This document shows, piece after piece, positions 33,763-42,683 of a stretch of 64,000 nt of DNA. Within the stretch, counting starts at the first letter, position 1. Every line of letters starts with the position of its first letter. Made by a program: the position numbers and the translations under genes. The stretch covers positions 9,618-73,617 of the forward strand of contig DATKAE010000031.1 of assembly GCA_035498405.1 (NCBI GenBank). Direction: 5' to 3'. The notes beneath the pieces were generated by a model that was not told where the DNA came from, made no database searches, and worked only from the letters and a program-made list of their open reading frames with translations. The stretch is from DATBFU01 sp035498405 (GTDB taxonomy: Bacteria > Acidobacteriota > Thermoanaerobaculia > UBA5066 > Gp7-AA6).

Positions 33763-35511
33763 TTACGGCGCTCGAATGGTCTCCGCGGGACCGTTGCGCT
33801 CGTAGACGTGGATGAAGAACCGCGGCCAACCGACCGGAGCATCGGGCGGTACCTCGCCGAAGGAGGCCGCCAGGTGGTAGCGCCGCCCGAGCACCTTTCC
33901 GACCTCCCTGGCGTAGTCGCGCCCGAAGGCCACGGAGCCGAACGCGGGCGCGGTCTGATTGATGAGCAGGAGATAGCGGGGCCCGGAGCGCTCGAGTCGC
34001 TCCGCGAGCCGGTCCTCGGCGGCGCGGTCCAGGTGTCCCGGAAAGACCTGCTCCTGCCGCAGCGGATTTCGAATTCCCGTCACGAAGTTGAAGAAGCCCG
34101 CCTCCGGAAAGCCGCCGAGCGTCGCCTCCGCCCCGGCGGTCGACAGAAAAGACAGGACCTGGGCGGTGGGGAGAGCCCTCTCCGCCGGGAGCCGCAGCGA
34201 TCCCGAGGGCGTGTGGAGAAGCACGCCTTGCGACGGGGGAAGCAGGCGCCGCCACCGAGCGATCGCGACGACGGCGAGTGCCAGGAGCACGACGGCGATC
34301 AGCCGCCGAAAGCTCCCGGGCACCGCGAAGCGGCGCGGCAAGAGGTCCAGGACAACGACCGCCGCGCCGGCCGAAAGCCCCGGCACGGCGAGGATCGAGT
34401 AGGGCGTCGTGACCGCGCCATACGTCAGTCCCAGGATGACCCGGGAGGCGCAAGCGGCGGAGAAGGCGAAGAGAAGCCAGCGGGCTCGGCCGGCGGAATC
34501 GAGCGGCCGACGCAGTTGCCAGACCGCCACCGCGCCCGCCACCGCGGGCATCGGCGCGAGCAATGCGGGCAGACGGTCCTCGATCCCGGCGCCGGAGGTG
34601 AGAAAGAAGAGGACGGCCGCGCCGACGACACCGATCCAGAGCGACTCCCCGGCGCGCGGCGTGCGGGCGGTTACCTTCGAGACCGTCAACGCCCCCGCCA
34701 GGATCAGCACACCGAGAAAAAGTGCCGTCGAGACCGAGGCCAGCGCCTCCGCGGGACGCGCCAATCCGGAGATGACTCCGTAGACCGCGCGCCACTCGGC
34801 CGGCGGCGCGAAGATCGCGAGCGGCCCTTCGGGGTAGAGATCGGCTCGGGGCACGCCCCGAATCGCGAGAGCCCACAGGAAAATCGCAACACCCCCGCCC
34901 GCGCCGGCGACGCGAAGCGCCCGGCGCCGCTCGCGAGGGCGATCTTCCGCTCTCAGTCCCCCGACCACGAGAACGAGCGCCGCGGCGACACCGATCTCCG
35001 GCTTGGAGGAAAGCGCCAGGGCGAGGCCGGCGGCGGAAAGAACGCCGCGCGGACGCGCCGGCGGCTCGGCCGCCAGGGCCAGGCAGAGAAACGCTCCGGC
35101 AAGCGCGAAGAGGGCGTCGAAGGAGTACGGGAACAGAAACGAGCCCCCGTTGGGAGCGCCGAAGCACAGCGCCGCCGCCCAGGTGGTCGACAGACAGGCC
35201 GCGAGAAGGCTTCCGGCGCGCGAGGCGAGTCTCCAGAGCGAGACGAAGAGAAGGATCGCGGCCGAGAGCGCTGCCGCCTCGAGCACCATGAAACGCCGGC
35301 CGAAGAGCTCGATCGCGGCGCCCTCCAGCCACGGCCCGACGGGACCGTAGTGGTACACGACGTCGCGGTACAGTCTCTCTCCCGCCGCCACGCGCGCCGG
35401 CACGTTCATCTCTCGCGAGGCATCGACGAAGGGGTTGATCCAGCGCTGCCACGACGCCGCGGCCGAGGCCGCTCCCGCAGCGATGGGCATCAACCACGCG
35501 AGTCGGCGCAA
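33763..35511 (-). CDS. GT-C-like polytopic membrane protein (putative glycosyltransferase)
   Basis: The 582-residue protein has about 11-12 hydrophobic segments. An extracytoplasmic loop after the first segment reads NPFVDASREMNVPARVAAG and then ERLYRDVVYHYGPVGPW, which resembles the acidic D-x-E / YRDvfyxyGP region of GT-C (PMT/ArnT-like) glycosyltransferases. These use polyprenyl-linked sugars. A soluble C-terminal domain of about 140 residues follows. No sugar or acceptor can be named. Its TAA stop touches the end of MITE copy 2. It is third in a minus-strand series after the amidohydrolase and the small lipoprotein, with gaps of 41 and 72 bp. Confidence 0.72.
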   Translation of the reverse strand: MRRLAWLMPIAAGAASAAASWQRWINPFVDASREMNVPARVAAGERLYRDVVYHYGPVGPWLEGAAIELFGRRFMVLEAAALSAAILLFVSLWRLASRAGSLLAACLSTTWAAALCFGAPNGGSFLFPYSFDALFALAGAFLCLALAAEPPARPRGVLSAAGLALALSSKPEIGVAAALVLVVGGLRAEDRPRERRRALRVAGAGGGVAIFLWALAIRGVPRADLYPEGPLAIFAPPAEWRAVYGVISGLARPAEALASVSTALFLGVLILAGALTVSKVTARTPRAGESLWIGVVGAAVLFFLTSGAGIEDRLPALLAPMPAVAGAVAVWQLRRPLDSAGRARWLLFAFSAACASRVILGLTYGAVTTPYSILAVPGLSAGAAVVVLDLLPRRFAVPGSFRRLIAVVLLALAVVAIARWRRLLPPSQGVLLHTPSGSLRLPAERALPTAQVLSFLSTAGAEATLGGFPEAGFFNFVTGIRNPLRQEQVFPGHLDRAAEDRLAERLERSGPRYLLLINQTAPAFGSVAFGRDYAREVGKVLGRRYHLAASFGEVPPDAPVGWPRFFIHVYERNGPAETIRAP

Positions 35512-35583
35512 GTCTGCGTCGGTTCGAGAAGAAGCGATGCCCGAGCTTGCCAGAAACCTCGGGGGAAAGGAAACGGGGGGCGG

Positions 35584-35922
35584 CTAGTCCTTGCCCGGCC
35601 GGATCTCGCGGAGCTCGTCGTCCTGCAGGACCAGCTCGACGCGCGAGCCTTCCGGGTAGCGCATGTACTGCTGCTGCGTGACCTGGTAGCGATAGTGAAC
35701 TGTGCTGTTCCCGTCCTGCGCTTCGAAGGAGAGGTACCACACACCCGAGCCGCGGTAACCGCTCACCGATCCGCCGCTCGGATCGTACTGGCGCTCGGTC
35801 ACGGTGGCCGGCAGGACCTTGGACCCGGCGTTGGAGGACGCAGACTTGCCGGAGCTCGCGCAGGCGCAAACCAGAGCGGCGAGAAGCGCGGTCGCGATCA
35901 TCAGGCGCAGTCGCGGTGCCAT
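35584..35922 (-). CDS. Small predicted lipoprotein
   Basis: The 112-residue product begins MAPRLRLMIATALLAALVCAC, a signal peptide with a plausible lipobox (VCAC). The remaining 85 residues are polar, with aromatic-rich beta-like stretches (GSGVWYLSFEA, VHYRYQVTQQQYM). I do not recognise a family. The ATG at 35922 follows the amidohydrolase stop by 41 bp, so it is probably co-transcribed. The longer frame continuing upstream is the wrong frame of the amidohydrolase. Confidence 0.65.
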   Translation of the reverse strand: MAPRLRLMIATALLAALVCACASSGKSASSNAGSKVLPATVTERQYDPSGGSVSGYRGSGVWYLSFEAQDGNSTVHYRYQVTQQQYMRYPEGSRVELVLQDDELREIRPGKD

Positions 35923-35963
35923 CGTCCAGACAGAACCTCGCGGGGCCCCCCGGTATTTCGGCG

Positions 35964-37301
35964 CTAGCGCACTCTCGTCCCATTCTTGACGACGAGATCG
36001 ACGCTCTGGAGCAAGTCGATGTGGGTCAGCACGTCCCCGCGCACCGCAATGATGTCGGCGTAGTGTCCCGGCGCGAGCGTGCCCAGTTCCTTCTCCTTCT
36101 TCAGCCACACCGCGGGCCAATGGGTCGCCGCGGCGATCGCCTGCATCGGCGTCACACCGAGGCGGACCCAGGCGTCGAGCTCTCGCCAGGTGGAGTCGGT
36201 ATGGAAGTTGGCCGGGACTCCGGAGTCGGTGCCGACGAGCATCGTGACGCCGGTTTCCCGCAGCTGACGGAACTTGTTCGCGAGAGTGGGAATCCGGCGG
36301 CGCACCACCAGGAAATACGGCAGGCCCGGAAGGTCGGCGAGCGATTGGCGGATGTCCATCGCGACGTCGGGAGCGAGATCCCTCTGCCAGCGCGGATCGT
36401 CCAGCCGCTCGGGAAACGTGTCGGCCGTATACGCCGAGAGAAAGAGCGCCTCGATCGTCGGGCACCACGCCAGGGACTGGTTGCGCTTGCGGATCCCCGC
36501 CAGGATGTCCTCCGGGTAGCCGGGCTCGGTCCCGAGGCCCGTGTGCTCGAAGCAGTCGACGCCGTACTTCAGCCCGATGCGGATCTCCTCCTCCCGGTGG
36601 GCGTGCGCCACGACCGGCTTTCCTCCCTTGTGCGCCGTCTCGACGACCGCCCTCACTTCTTCCTCGGTCATCTGGTCCTGGTCGATCAGCTTCACGACGT
36701 CGACACCGGCATCCACGACCTTCTGGACCTTGGCACGCGCGTCGGCGGGCCCGTTGACGCCCCAGCGAAATTCCTTCTCGTACTCGGCGTAGGGCGCGTG
36801 CTGGATGAACGGCCCCGAAACGAAGAGCCTCGGCCCCGGAATCTCCCCCTTGTTGATGCGATCGCGCACGTTCAAGCTGTCTTCGAGCGGGGCGCCCAGA
36901 TCCCGCGCGAAAGTCACGCCGCTTCCGAGCAGTTGCTTGGCTGCGGCGGGCATGATCTCGCCGCGGAAACGCGCGCGGTAGGTCGTGTCCCAGTGCTCGT
37001 AGTCGCCGTGGCCGAGGATCATCAGGTGCACGTGCATGTCGGCCAATCCCGGCAGGACGCTCATCCCGCGGGTGTCGATCGTGGGCGTTCCCGGCGGCAC
37101 GACGACCCGGCAGGAGGGGCCGACCGCCACGATGCGCTCGCCGGAGATGAGAACGACGCCGTCGTCGATGGGAGGCCCTTCGTACCCGTCGATGATCCTG
37201 CCGCCGACCAACGCGAGCGTGGGCTTCCCGGCCGGTTCCGCCGCGAACAGGGCGGCCGCCAATCCGAGTCCCACCGCGGCGGCGCACGCCATTCGACTCA
37301 T
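35964..37301 (-). CDS. Secreted amidohydrolase (imidazolonepropionase-like)
   Basis: The 445-residue protein has a signal peptide (MSRMACAAAVGLGLAAALFA) and an amidohydrolase-superfamily TIM barrel. Metal-binding residues are visible as HVH in LADMHVHL, a Lys in VDVVKLID, His in VVAHAHREEE, His in CFEHTGLG and Asp in VGTDSGVP. Flanking beta-sandwich pieces read LVGGRIIDG at the N-terminus and LVVKNGTRV at the C-terminus. The group hydrolyses C-N bonds in cyclic amides, dipeptides or related compounds; the substrate is not predictable. GGAGGCGGC precedes the ATG at 37301. A possible -10 box TAGGAT lies at 37330-37325 on the minus strand. It is divergent from the DapB-like gene. Confidence 0.88.
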   Translation of the reverse strand: MSRMACAAAVGLGLAAALFAAEPAGKPTLALVGGRIIDGYEGPPIDDGVVLISGERIVAVGPSCRVVVPPGTPTIDTRGMSVLPGLADMHVHLMILGHGDYEHWDTTYRARFRGEIMPAAAKQLLGSGVTFARDLGAPLEDSLNVRDRINKGEIPGPRLFVSGPFIQHAPYAEYEKEFRWGVNGPADARAKVQKVVDAGVDVVKLIDQDQMTEEEVRAVVETAHKGGKPVVAHAHREEEIRIGLKYGVDCFEHTGLGTEPGYPEDILAGIRKRNQSLAWCPTIEALFLSAYTADTFPERLDDPRWQRDLAPDVAMDIRQSLADLPGLPYFLVVRRRIPTLANKFRQLRETGVTMLVGTDSGVPANFHTDSTWRELDAWVRLGVTPMQAIAAATHWPAVWLKKEKELGTLAPGHYADIIAVRGDVLTHIDLLQSVDLVVKNGTRVR

Positions 37302-37414
37302 GCCGCCTCCTTCCGAAGTCCCGTATCCTAGCTCCGCCGCTGCCTGACGGAGATTGCCTTCCTCGCGCCGGACGGATTACTGTTCAGGGTCCGTCCCAGG
37401 ATCGAGGAGGAACG

Positions 37415-38434
37415 GTGCAGAAGTGGTCCGGGGCCCGGGTGGCGTTGGTCGGGCTGGGGCCGATCGGCCTCGCCGTCGGCAAGGCGCTCGCGGGGCGCGA
37501 CCGGATCGAGTTCCTGGGCGCGGCGGACCCATCGAGCGAGATCGCCGGGCGCACGCTTTCCGAGCTCTTCCAATCGCCCGCGGCGCCGGCGACCAGGGCG
37601 GACTCCTCGGCGCACGACTTGTACGCCCGAAGTTCCGGCTCGCGAAAGAAGAATGACGTGGCGATTCTCTGCACGGGATCGCGCCTGGACACCGTGGTCA
37701 CGCAGATCGAGGAGGCGCTCGGGGCCGGGTTCCATGTCGTCTCGACCTGCGAGGAGCTCGCCTATCCGGAGTTGAAGCACGCGGCGGTCGGGCGCCGGAT
37801 CGACCGGACGGCGATCGCGCACGGCGTGGCGGTGCTCGGCACCGGTGTGAACCCCGGGCTGGTCATGGACCGCCTCGCGCTGGCCGCCGCGGCCGCCTGC
37901 GTGCGCGTGGACCGGGTCAAGGTCACGCGCGTCGTGGACGCCGCCCGGCGCCGCGGCCCATTGCGAGCGAAGGTCGGGGCCGGACTTTCCCTGGAGGAAT
38001 TCACGGCCGGCGTTGCCGCGCGCAAGCTCGGGCACGTGGGGCTCTCCGAGTCGGCGGCCATGATCGCAATGGGCCTGGGTCTGCCCATCCACGAGATCAC
38101 CGAGACGATCGAGCCCGTCCTGGCACAGAGGGAAACCGATGGTGTGGCCGCCGGGAAGGTCCGGGGTCTTCACCAGATCGCCCTGGTTCAGGCGGGCGAC
38201 GAGGTCAAGGTCATCCTGGACCTCACGATGGCCGTGGGCATCGAGGACCCCGCCGACACGATCGAAATTGCCGGCGACCCTCCGGTCAATCTTCGCGTCA
38301 ACGGCGGTTTCCACGGCGACCGCGCAACGGTCGGATGCGTCGTCAACGCGATTCCTTTCGTCGTCAACGCCAACCCGGGCCTCCACACCGTCGTGACTCT
38401 CCCGCTCTTCGGCCTCTTTCCCGACGGAGGATAG
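37415..38434 (+). CDS. DapB-like NAD(P)-dependent dehydrogenase (diaminopentanoate dehydrogenase-like)
   Basis: The 339-residue protein starts with a Rossmann motif (VALVGLGPIGLAVGKAL). It then follows the dihydrodipicolinate reductase N-terminal pattern, with VAILCTGSRLDTV and HVVSTCEELAYP. Next comes GTGVNPGLVMDRLAL, characteristic of the 2,4-diaminopentanoate dehydrogenase-like branch rather than true DapB. It probably reduces or oxidises an amino-acid-derived substrate. The start is GTG at 37415 behind GAGGAGGAAC. The Rossmann domain begins nine residues in, and no upstream ATG is in frame close by. Confidence 0.82.
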   Translation: MQKWSGARVALVGLGPIGLAVGKALAGRDRIEFLGAADPSSEIAGRTLSELFQSPAAPATRADSSAHDLYARSSGSRKKNDVAILCTGSRLDTVVTQIEEALGAGFHVVSTCEELAYPELKHAAVGRRIDRTAIAHGVAVLGTGVNPGLVMDRLALAAAAACVRVDRVKVTRVVDAARRRGPLRAKVGAGLSLEEFTAGVAARKLGHVGLSESAAMIAMGLGLPIHEITETIEPVLAQRETDGVAAGKVRGLHQIALVQAGDEVKVILDLTMAVGIEDPADTIEIAGDPPVNLRVNGGFHGDRATVGCVVNAIPFVVNANPGLHTVVTLPLFGLFPDGG

Positions 38435-38499
38435 GCGCGAACCTGGACGCGGCGCCTGCGCCCTCGCGCAGCGGCTAGACTCCGTCGCGGGAGGTCCCT

Positions 38500-38988
38500 C
38501 TGTACGTCCTGGAACGCGCGCAACACATCGCCGCGCCCATTTCGCAGGTCTTCGCCTTCTTCTCCGACCCGGGCAACCTCGCGCGGATCACGCCGCCGTG
38601 GCTGCGGTTTCGGATCCTCGGCCCCGCGCCCGCCCACATCGTCGCGGGCACCCGAATCGAGTATCGAATCCGTTGGACGCTCTTCACGCTCCGCTGGGTG
38701 ACCCGCATCCGAGGTCTCTCGCCGCCCGGGGAGTTCCAGGACGTGCAGGAGCGGGGCCCGTACAAGACCTGGATCCACACGCATCGGTTCGTCGAAGACC
38801 CGGGAGGCGTCACGATCCACGACCGGGTGGAGTACGAGCTTCCTCTCGGCCCGCTCGGACGCCTCGCGCACCGTCTGGCGGTCAAGCGCCAGCTCGAGGC
38901 GATCTTCGACTACCGGCGGGAGGCGGTCGCCGAGATCTTCGGCGCCGGTGCGCGCGAGGACCTTCGACATTCGGGCGCCGCGGAATGA
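38500..38988 (+). CDS. SRPBCC-family (cyclase/dehydrase-like) protein with apparent CTG start
   Basis: About 162 residues are encoded. The N-terminus YVLERAQHIAAPISQVFAFF and NLARITPPWLRFRI match the first residues of SRPBCC proteins of the MxYxLxRxQxI type. The family position of Met1 falls on CTG at 38500. An in-frame TAG (38476-38478) closes the frame upstream, and no ATG, GTG or TTG occurs before codon 67 (GTG at 38698). GGGAGGT at 38489-38495 sits where a Shine-Dalgarno sequence for the CTG should be. These proteins bind hydrophobic ligands; the specific role is unknown. The photolyase gene begins 10 bp after its stop. Confidence 0.8.
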   Translation: MYVLERAQHIAAPISQVFAFFSDPGNLARITPPWLRFRILGPAPAHIVAGTRIEYRIRWTLFTLRWVTRIRGLSPPGEFQDVQERGPYKTWIHTHRFVEDPGGVTIHDRVEYELPLGPLGRLAHRLAVKRQLEAIFDYRREAVAEIFGAGAREDLRHSGAAE

Positions 38989-38998
38989 GCCCCCGTCC

Positions 38999-40444
38999 AT
39001 GACGACGATCGTTCATTGGTTCCGGCGCGACGTGCGCATCGGGGACAACACCTCGCTCGCGCAAGCCGCCCGCGACGCAGACCGAGTCGTCCCGGTCTTC
39101 ATCCTGGACGACCACTACGCCTCCGATCCCAACGTCGGATCGGCGAGATACCGGTTCTTGGCCGAGAGCCTGGCGGAGGTCTCGGCCGGCCTCGGGCGCC
39201 TCGGCGGGCGGCTCCTCGTGCGGCGCGGCCCGGCCTCCCGGGCCCTGCCGGAGCTGCTCCGGGAGACCGGGGCCGAGGCCGTCTACGCCAATCACGAGAT
39301 CGGTCCCTACCCCGAGCGGCGCGACCGAGAGGCGCGAAGCGCCGTCGAGGGCGTCGGCGCCCGGTTTCGACTCTTTGCCGACGCGCTCCTGGTCGAACCG
39401 GACGCGATCGCGACCGCCTCGGGAGACCCGTTGACCGTCTTCACGCCTTTTTGGAAGAAGTGGAGGGAGGCCGAAAAGCGTCTGCCCGTGCCCGAGCCGC
39501 CTCCCCTGGCGACCCCGGAGTTGCCGGGCGTGCCCCTCGAGAAGGTCCGCTCCTGGAGGGACCTGATGCCGGATTCCTCGGTGCCGCCCGGCGGGCAACG
39601 GCGTGCGGAGGAGCTGCTCGAGCGGTTCCTGGCCACCGCCGGCCACGAGGAGGGGGCGAACTTTCCCGCTCTTGCGGCGACTTCGCGCCTGTCTCCGCAC
39701 CTGCACTTCGGCACGATCTCGGCCCGCACCGCCCACGCCGCCGCCGAGCGCGCCGCCGCGCAGTCCTCTCCCGCGGCGCGCGCCCACCTGGACCGATTCG
39801 TCCGGCAGCTCGCCTGGCGCGAGTTCTTCCATCACGTCCTGTTCCACTTCCCGTTCGTGGCCGAGCGCAGCTTCCGCCCCGCCTTCGACCGGATCCGGTG
39901 GTCCTCCCGACCCGAAGCGCTCGCCGCCTGGAAGCTCGGCCGGACGGGCTTTCCCTTCGTCGACGCCGCGATGCGGGAGCTCGCGAGGACACACTGGATG
40001 CACAACCGCGCCCGCATGGTGGCGGCCTCCTTCCTGACCAAGGATCTCCACATCGACTGGCGGGAAGGGGAAAAATGGTTCGAGCGGGAGCTCACCGACG
40101 CCGATCTCGCCAACAACAACGGGGGCTGGCAGTGGGTGGCGGGAAGCGGCACCGACGCGGCACCCTACTTTCGAATCTTCCATCCGGTCCTTCAGTCCAG
40201 GAAGTTCGACCCGCAGGGCGTCTACATCCGCCGCTTCGTGCCGGAGCTCGCCCGGGTCCCCCCGGAGAAACTGCACGAGCCCTGGACGATGACAGCCGAG
40301 GAGCAACGCGCCGCGGGTTGCCGGATCGGGTCCCGGGGCGACTATCCGGCCCCACTGGTGGATCATGCGCGCGAGCGCGAGGTGGCCCTCGACCTCTTCC
40401 ACGCGGCCACGCGCCCGGCGAAGCCGCCCGAGCTATATCAATAG
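38999..40444 (+). CDS. phrB: Deoxyribodipyrimidine photolyase, class I
   Basis: The 481-residue protein has the photolyase N-terminal antenna domain (IVHWFRRDVRIGDNTSL). The helical FAD domain follows with LAWREFFHHVLFHFP, RTHWMHNRARMVAASFLTKD and ANNNGGWQWVAGSGTDAAPY, where the last Asp and neighbours contact FAD N5 and the lesion. It repairs UV-induced cyclobutane pyrimidine dimers with blue light. ATG at 38999 is chosen over the upstream in-frame codons because the antenna beta-strand starts at once; no strong Shine-Dalgarno is visible. It is coupled to the SRPBCC gene (10-bp gap), a pair also seen together in other bacteria. Its stop lies in a shared hairpin. Confidence 0.95.
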   Translation: MTTIVHWFRRDVRIGDNTSLAQAARDADRVVPVFILDDHYASDPNVGSARYRFLAESLAEVSAGLGRLGGRLLVRRGPASRALPELLRETGAEAVYANHEIGPYPERRDREARSAVEGVGARFRLFADALLVEPDAIATASGDPLTVFTPFWKKWREAEKRLPVPEPPPLATPELPGVPLEKVRSWRDLMPDSSVPPGGQRRAEELLERFLATAGHEEGANFPALAATSRLSPHLHFGTISARTAHAAAERAAAQSSPAARAHLDRFVRQLAWREFFHHVLFHFPFVAERSFRPAFDRIRWSSRPEALAAWKLGRTGFPFVDAAMRELARTHWMHNRARMVAASFLTKDLHIDWREGEKWFERELTDADLANNNGGWQWVAGSGTDAAPYFRIFHPVLQSRKFDPQGVYIRRFVPELARVPPEKLHEPWTMTAEEQRAAGCRIGSRGDYPAPLVDHAREREVALDLFHAATRPAKPPELYQ

Positions 40445-40454
40445 TGATATAGCT
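40431..40454. terminator. Palindromic hairpin spanning both stop codons of convergent genes
   Basis: AGCTATATCA (40431-40440) pairs perfectly with TGATATAGCT (40445-40454) around ATAG. The photolyase stop TAG (40442-40444) is in the loop, and the beta-helix gene's stop (40455-40453, minus strand) touches the other arm. It is AT-rich compared with its surroundings. It may act in both directions. Confidence 0.55.
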
Positions 40455-42450
40455 AGCGGAAGGCGCCCGTGACGTCCACGATGACGTGGACGGTCCCCGC
40501 GGCCTGGCCGCAGGAGACCGAGAGGGCCCCGGTCTCCGACAGGCGCACGACGGCGTTGTTGGCGCGCGTCTGACCGGCGCGATACTCGATGAGCGGCAGC
40601 CCCGCCGGCAGCCCCGCAGCGAAGACGGCCAGGTCTCCCGCCGCGGTCGATTGCGTGACCGTGACGTTGACGGAAAGCGCCGCGGCCCCCGCCGGGATCC
40701 CGCAGGCGCCGGCCAGCGGGAACGCCCGGGTCTCCCCCGCCGCCAGGGCCGGTCCCCCGAGGTCCCCGGCGGCGCGCCGCGTGTCGACCACCCGGCAGGG
40801 CGCCAGCGTGTAGAAGCTCAAGGCCGCCGGAAAACACGCGGAAAACTCCGAGGTGTTTCCGTTCGGATCCGTGGCCGTGGCCGTCACGACCTCGCCCGGA
40901 GCGATCGCCACCGGCACCGGCGCGGCAAAGGAGGCGTTGCCCGACGCGTCCGTCACGACGTCGGCCGCCCCGATCCAGGCCGCTCCCTCGCCGAAACCCG
41001 ACGGGTCGCACCCGCCGCTCTTGAAGAGCTCGATTCGAAAAGTGGCGCCGGGGAGGCTCGCGAGCGTTCCCTCGATCATGGTCGCCGTTCCGACAGCCGT
41101 CACCGCCGTCAAGACCGGCGCGTTCTGGAGGAGGTTGGGCCCGGCATCCCCGTCGCCTGCGTCGCTGGCCGTGGGTCCGTCGCTGCCGAGGTCGATCCCG
41201 AGGCCACCGTTGTCGTGAATCGCGTTGCCTGTGATGCGATTGCCGCTCGAGGTGTCGCTGGCGCTGGTCCCGACCGCAATACCCGACTGGCCGTTGTAGG
41301 CGATGAGGTTCCCCGCGCCCGAGGACCCGCCGATCAGGCTGTGGGTCGAGGCGGCGATGGCGATCCCGTTCTGCAGGTTGGGGAGCGGTGATCCGGAGAT
41401 ATCCACGCCAATCTGATTTCCCGCGATCGTCGTGCCAGTCGAATTGATCATGTGAACGCCATTTCCGGAATTGCCGCTGATGAGGTTTCCCGTACCCGGC
41501 CCTCCGCCTCCCACCATGAGACTGCCCGAGTTGTTCGCGAGAAAAATACCAACGCCGTTGGACAGCGCGGCGGTCCCGGACGCGTCCACGCCGATGCGGT
41601 TGCCCTCGACGGAGCCCGACGCACCAAAGGAAAACGTGATGCCCGCGCCCACGTTTCCCGACACGAGGTTTCCCGCGCCGGACGACGAGCCGCCCACCGC
41701 CACGTCGCTGGTGAAGAGCAGCGCCACACCCTCTCCGTTGGGAAGCGCCGCCGACCCCGAGGCGTCGGTGCCGACGTAGTTTCCAAGCACGGCGGAGTCC
41801 TGGGCCGAGTAGAGCAAGATGCCATCCTGGGTGTTGGAGGAAATCAGGTTGCGCATGGCGGGATCGGAGCCCCCGATCGTCACGGCGCTCGGGAAGACCC
41901 CGCCGCCCAGAATCAAGGGAGAGACGACGATCCCGGTCCGATTGCCGCGTCCGGTGGACCCGGCCGGATCCGTTCCGATGAAGCAGCCGGTCACCTGATT
42001 GTCGGAGCCCTCCGCGATCCGGATTCCCGTCCCGAACCGGTTGACCACGAGGCCCCGAACGAGGTTCGAGGAAGATTGGAAAGTCAGGCCCGCGGCGCCG
42101 GAGCCCGCCTGGGAGCCGTCGAGCTCGACCATCAGCGCGGCGTCGTCTCCGGCCGAGAGCGTGTTCGGACTCGAGCCGGGCTGCGTGTAGCCGTCCACCG
42201 TCACGCCCGCCGTGTCGGCCAGGATGGGCAGCGGCGAGAGAGGCGTGATGGTCTGAACCCCGCCCCCGGCGATGTCGAACACGACCGTGTCCGCGCCGGG
42301 CATCGAATTGGCGTCCAGCAGCGCCTGCCGCAGGGATCCAGGGCCGGAATCCGCCGTGTTCGTGACGGTCAGAACGGCGCCGGCCGCCCGCGCCCCCCAG
42401 AGCAGACAACAGCCCGCCAACGCCAGGGCCGGGGGACCGATCCGCTTCAA
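40453..42450 (-). CDS. Secreted right-handed beta-helix repeat protein
   Basis: The 665-residue product has a signal peptide (MKRIGPPALALAGCCLLWGARAAG). An opening VTNTADSGPGSLRQALLDAN motif is common at the start of secreted beta-helix proteins. Many short repeats follow, with phrases such as GAGNLVSGN, GAGNLIAYNG and NRIGVDASGTA (PbH1 type). The C-terminal 120 residues (FYTLAPCRVVDTR to VIVDVTGAF) form a separate beta-rich domain seen at the ends of secreted repeat proteins. It is probably a surface or extracellular protein; no catalytic site is visible. The start is TTG at 42450, preceded by GTGAGG; the family feature is the signal peptide starting there. Confidence 0.84.
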   Translation of the reverse strand: MKRIGPPALALAGCCLLWGARAAGAVLTVTNTADSGPGSLRQALLDANSMPGADTVVFDIAGGGVQTITPLSPLPILADTAGVTVDGYTQPGSSPNTLSAGDDAALMVELDGSQAGSGAAGLTFQSSSNLVRGLVVNRFGTGIRIAEGSDNQVTGCFIGTDPAGSTGRGNRTGIVVSPLILGGGVFPSAVTIGGSDPAMRNLISSNTQDGILLYSAQDSAVLGNYVGTDASGSAALPNGEGVALLFTSDVAVGGSSSGAGNLVSGNVGAGITFSFGASGSVEGNRIGVDASGTAALSNGVGIFLANNSGSLMVGGGGPGTGNLISGNSGNGVHMINSTGTTIAGNQIGVDISGSPLPNLQNGIAIAASTHSLIGGSSGAGNLIAYNGQSGIAVGTSASDTSSGNRITGNAIHDNGGLGIDLGSDGPTASDAGDGDAGPNLLQNAPVLTAVTAVGTATMIEGTLASLPGATFRIELFKSGGCDPSGFGEGAAWIGAADVVTDASGNASFAAPVPVAIAPGEVVTATATDPNGNTSEFSACFPAALSFYTLAPCRVVDTRRAAGDLGGPALAAGETRAFPLAGACGIPAGAAALSVNVTVTQSTAAGDLAVFAAGLPAGLPLIEYRAGQTRANNAVVRLSETGALSVSCGQAAGTVHVIVDVTGAFR

Positions 42451-42531
42451 GCCTCACGCACTCCGGGCGCGAGTCTCACACAGAATGGACGCCTCCCGGC
42501 AGGGCCAGCCTTCCGGTACCGAGACAGACTG

Positions 42532-42550
42532 GGAGCCACAAAGTGGCTCC
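42532..42550. other. Perfect 8-bp hairpin in the leader of the beta-helix gene
   Basis: GGAGCCAC and GTGGCTCC flank AAA. It lies directly after the T-tract of the rng terminator (42554-42558) and about 80 bp before the beta-helix gene's start. Its purpose is unclear; it may stabilise the mRNA 5' end. The rest of the 42451-42683 gap shows no gene. Confidence 0.45.
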
Positions 42551-42553
42551 AGT

Positions 42554-42587
42554 AAAAAGGCGGCCCCGACATCTCTAGGTCGGGGCC
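42554..42587 (-). terminator. Intrinsic terminator of the mre-mrd-rod-rng operon
   Basis: On the minus strand GGCCCCGAC and GTCGGGGCC form a perfect 9-bp stem with an 8-base loop, then GCC and five T residues. It lies about 97 bp past the rng stop codon and ends the cell-shape operon. Confidence 0.88.
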
Positions 42588-42683
42588 GGGAAGGAAGGTA
42601 TCGCGTGCTGACCTATGTAACCGCTCCAGGGCCTCGAACATTTCACTTTAATAATCCATTGATCCAAAAGAACTTCCGGACCG

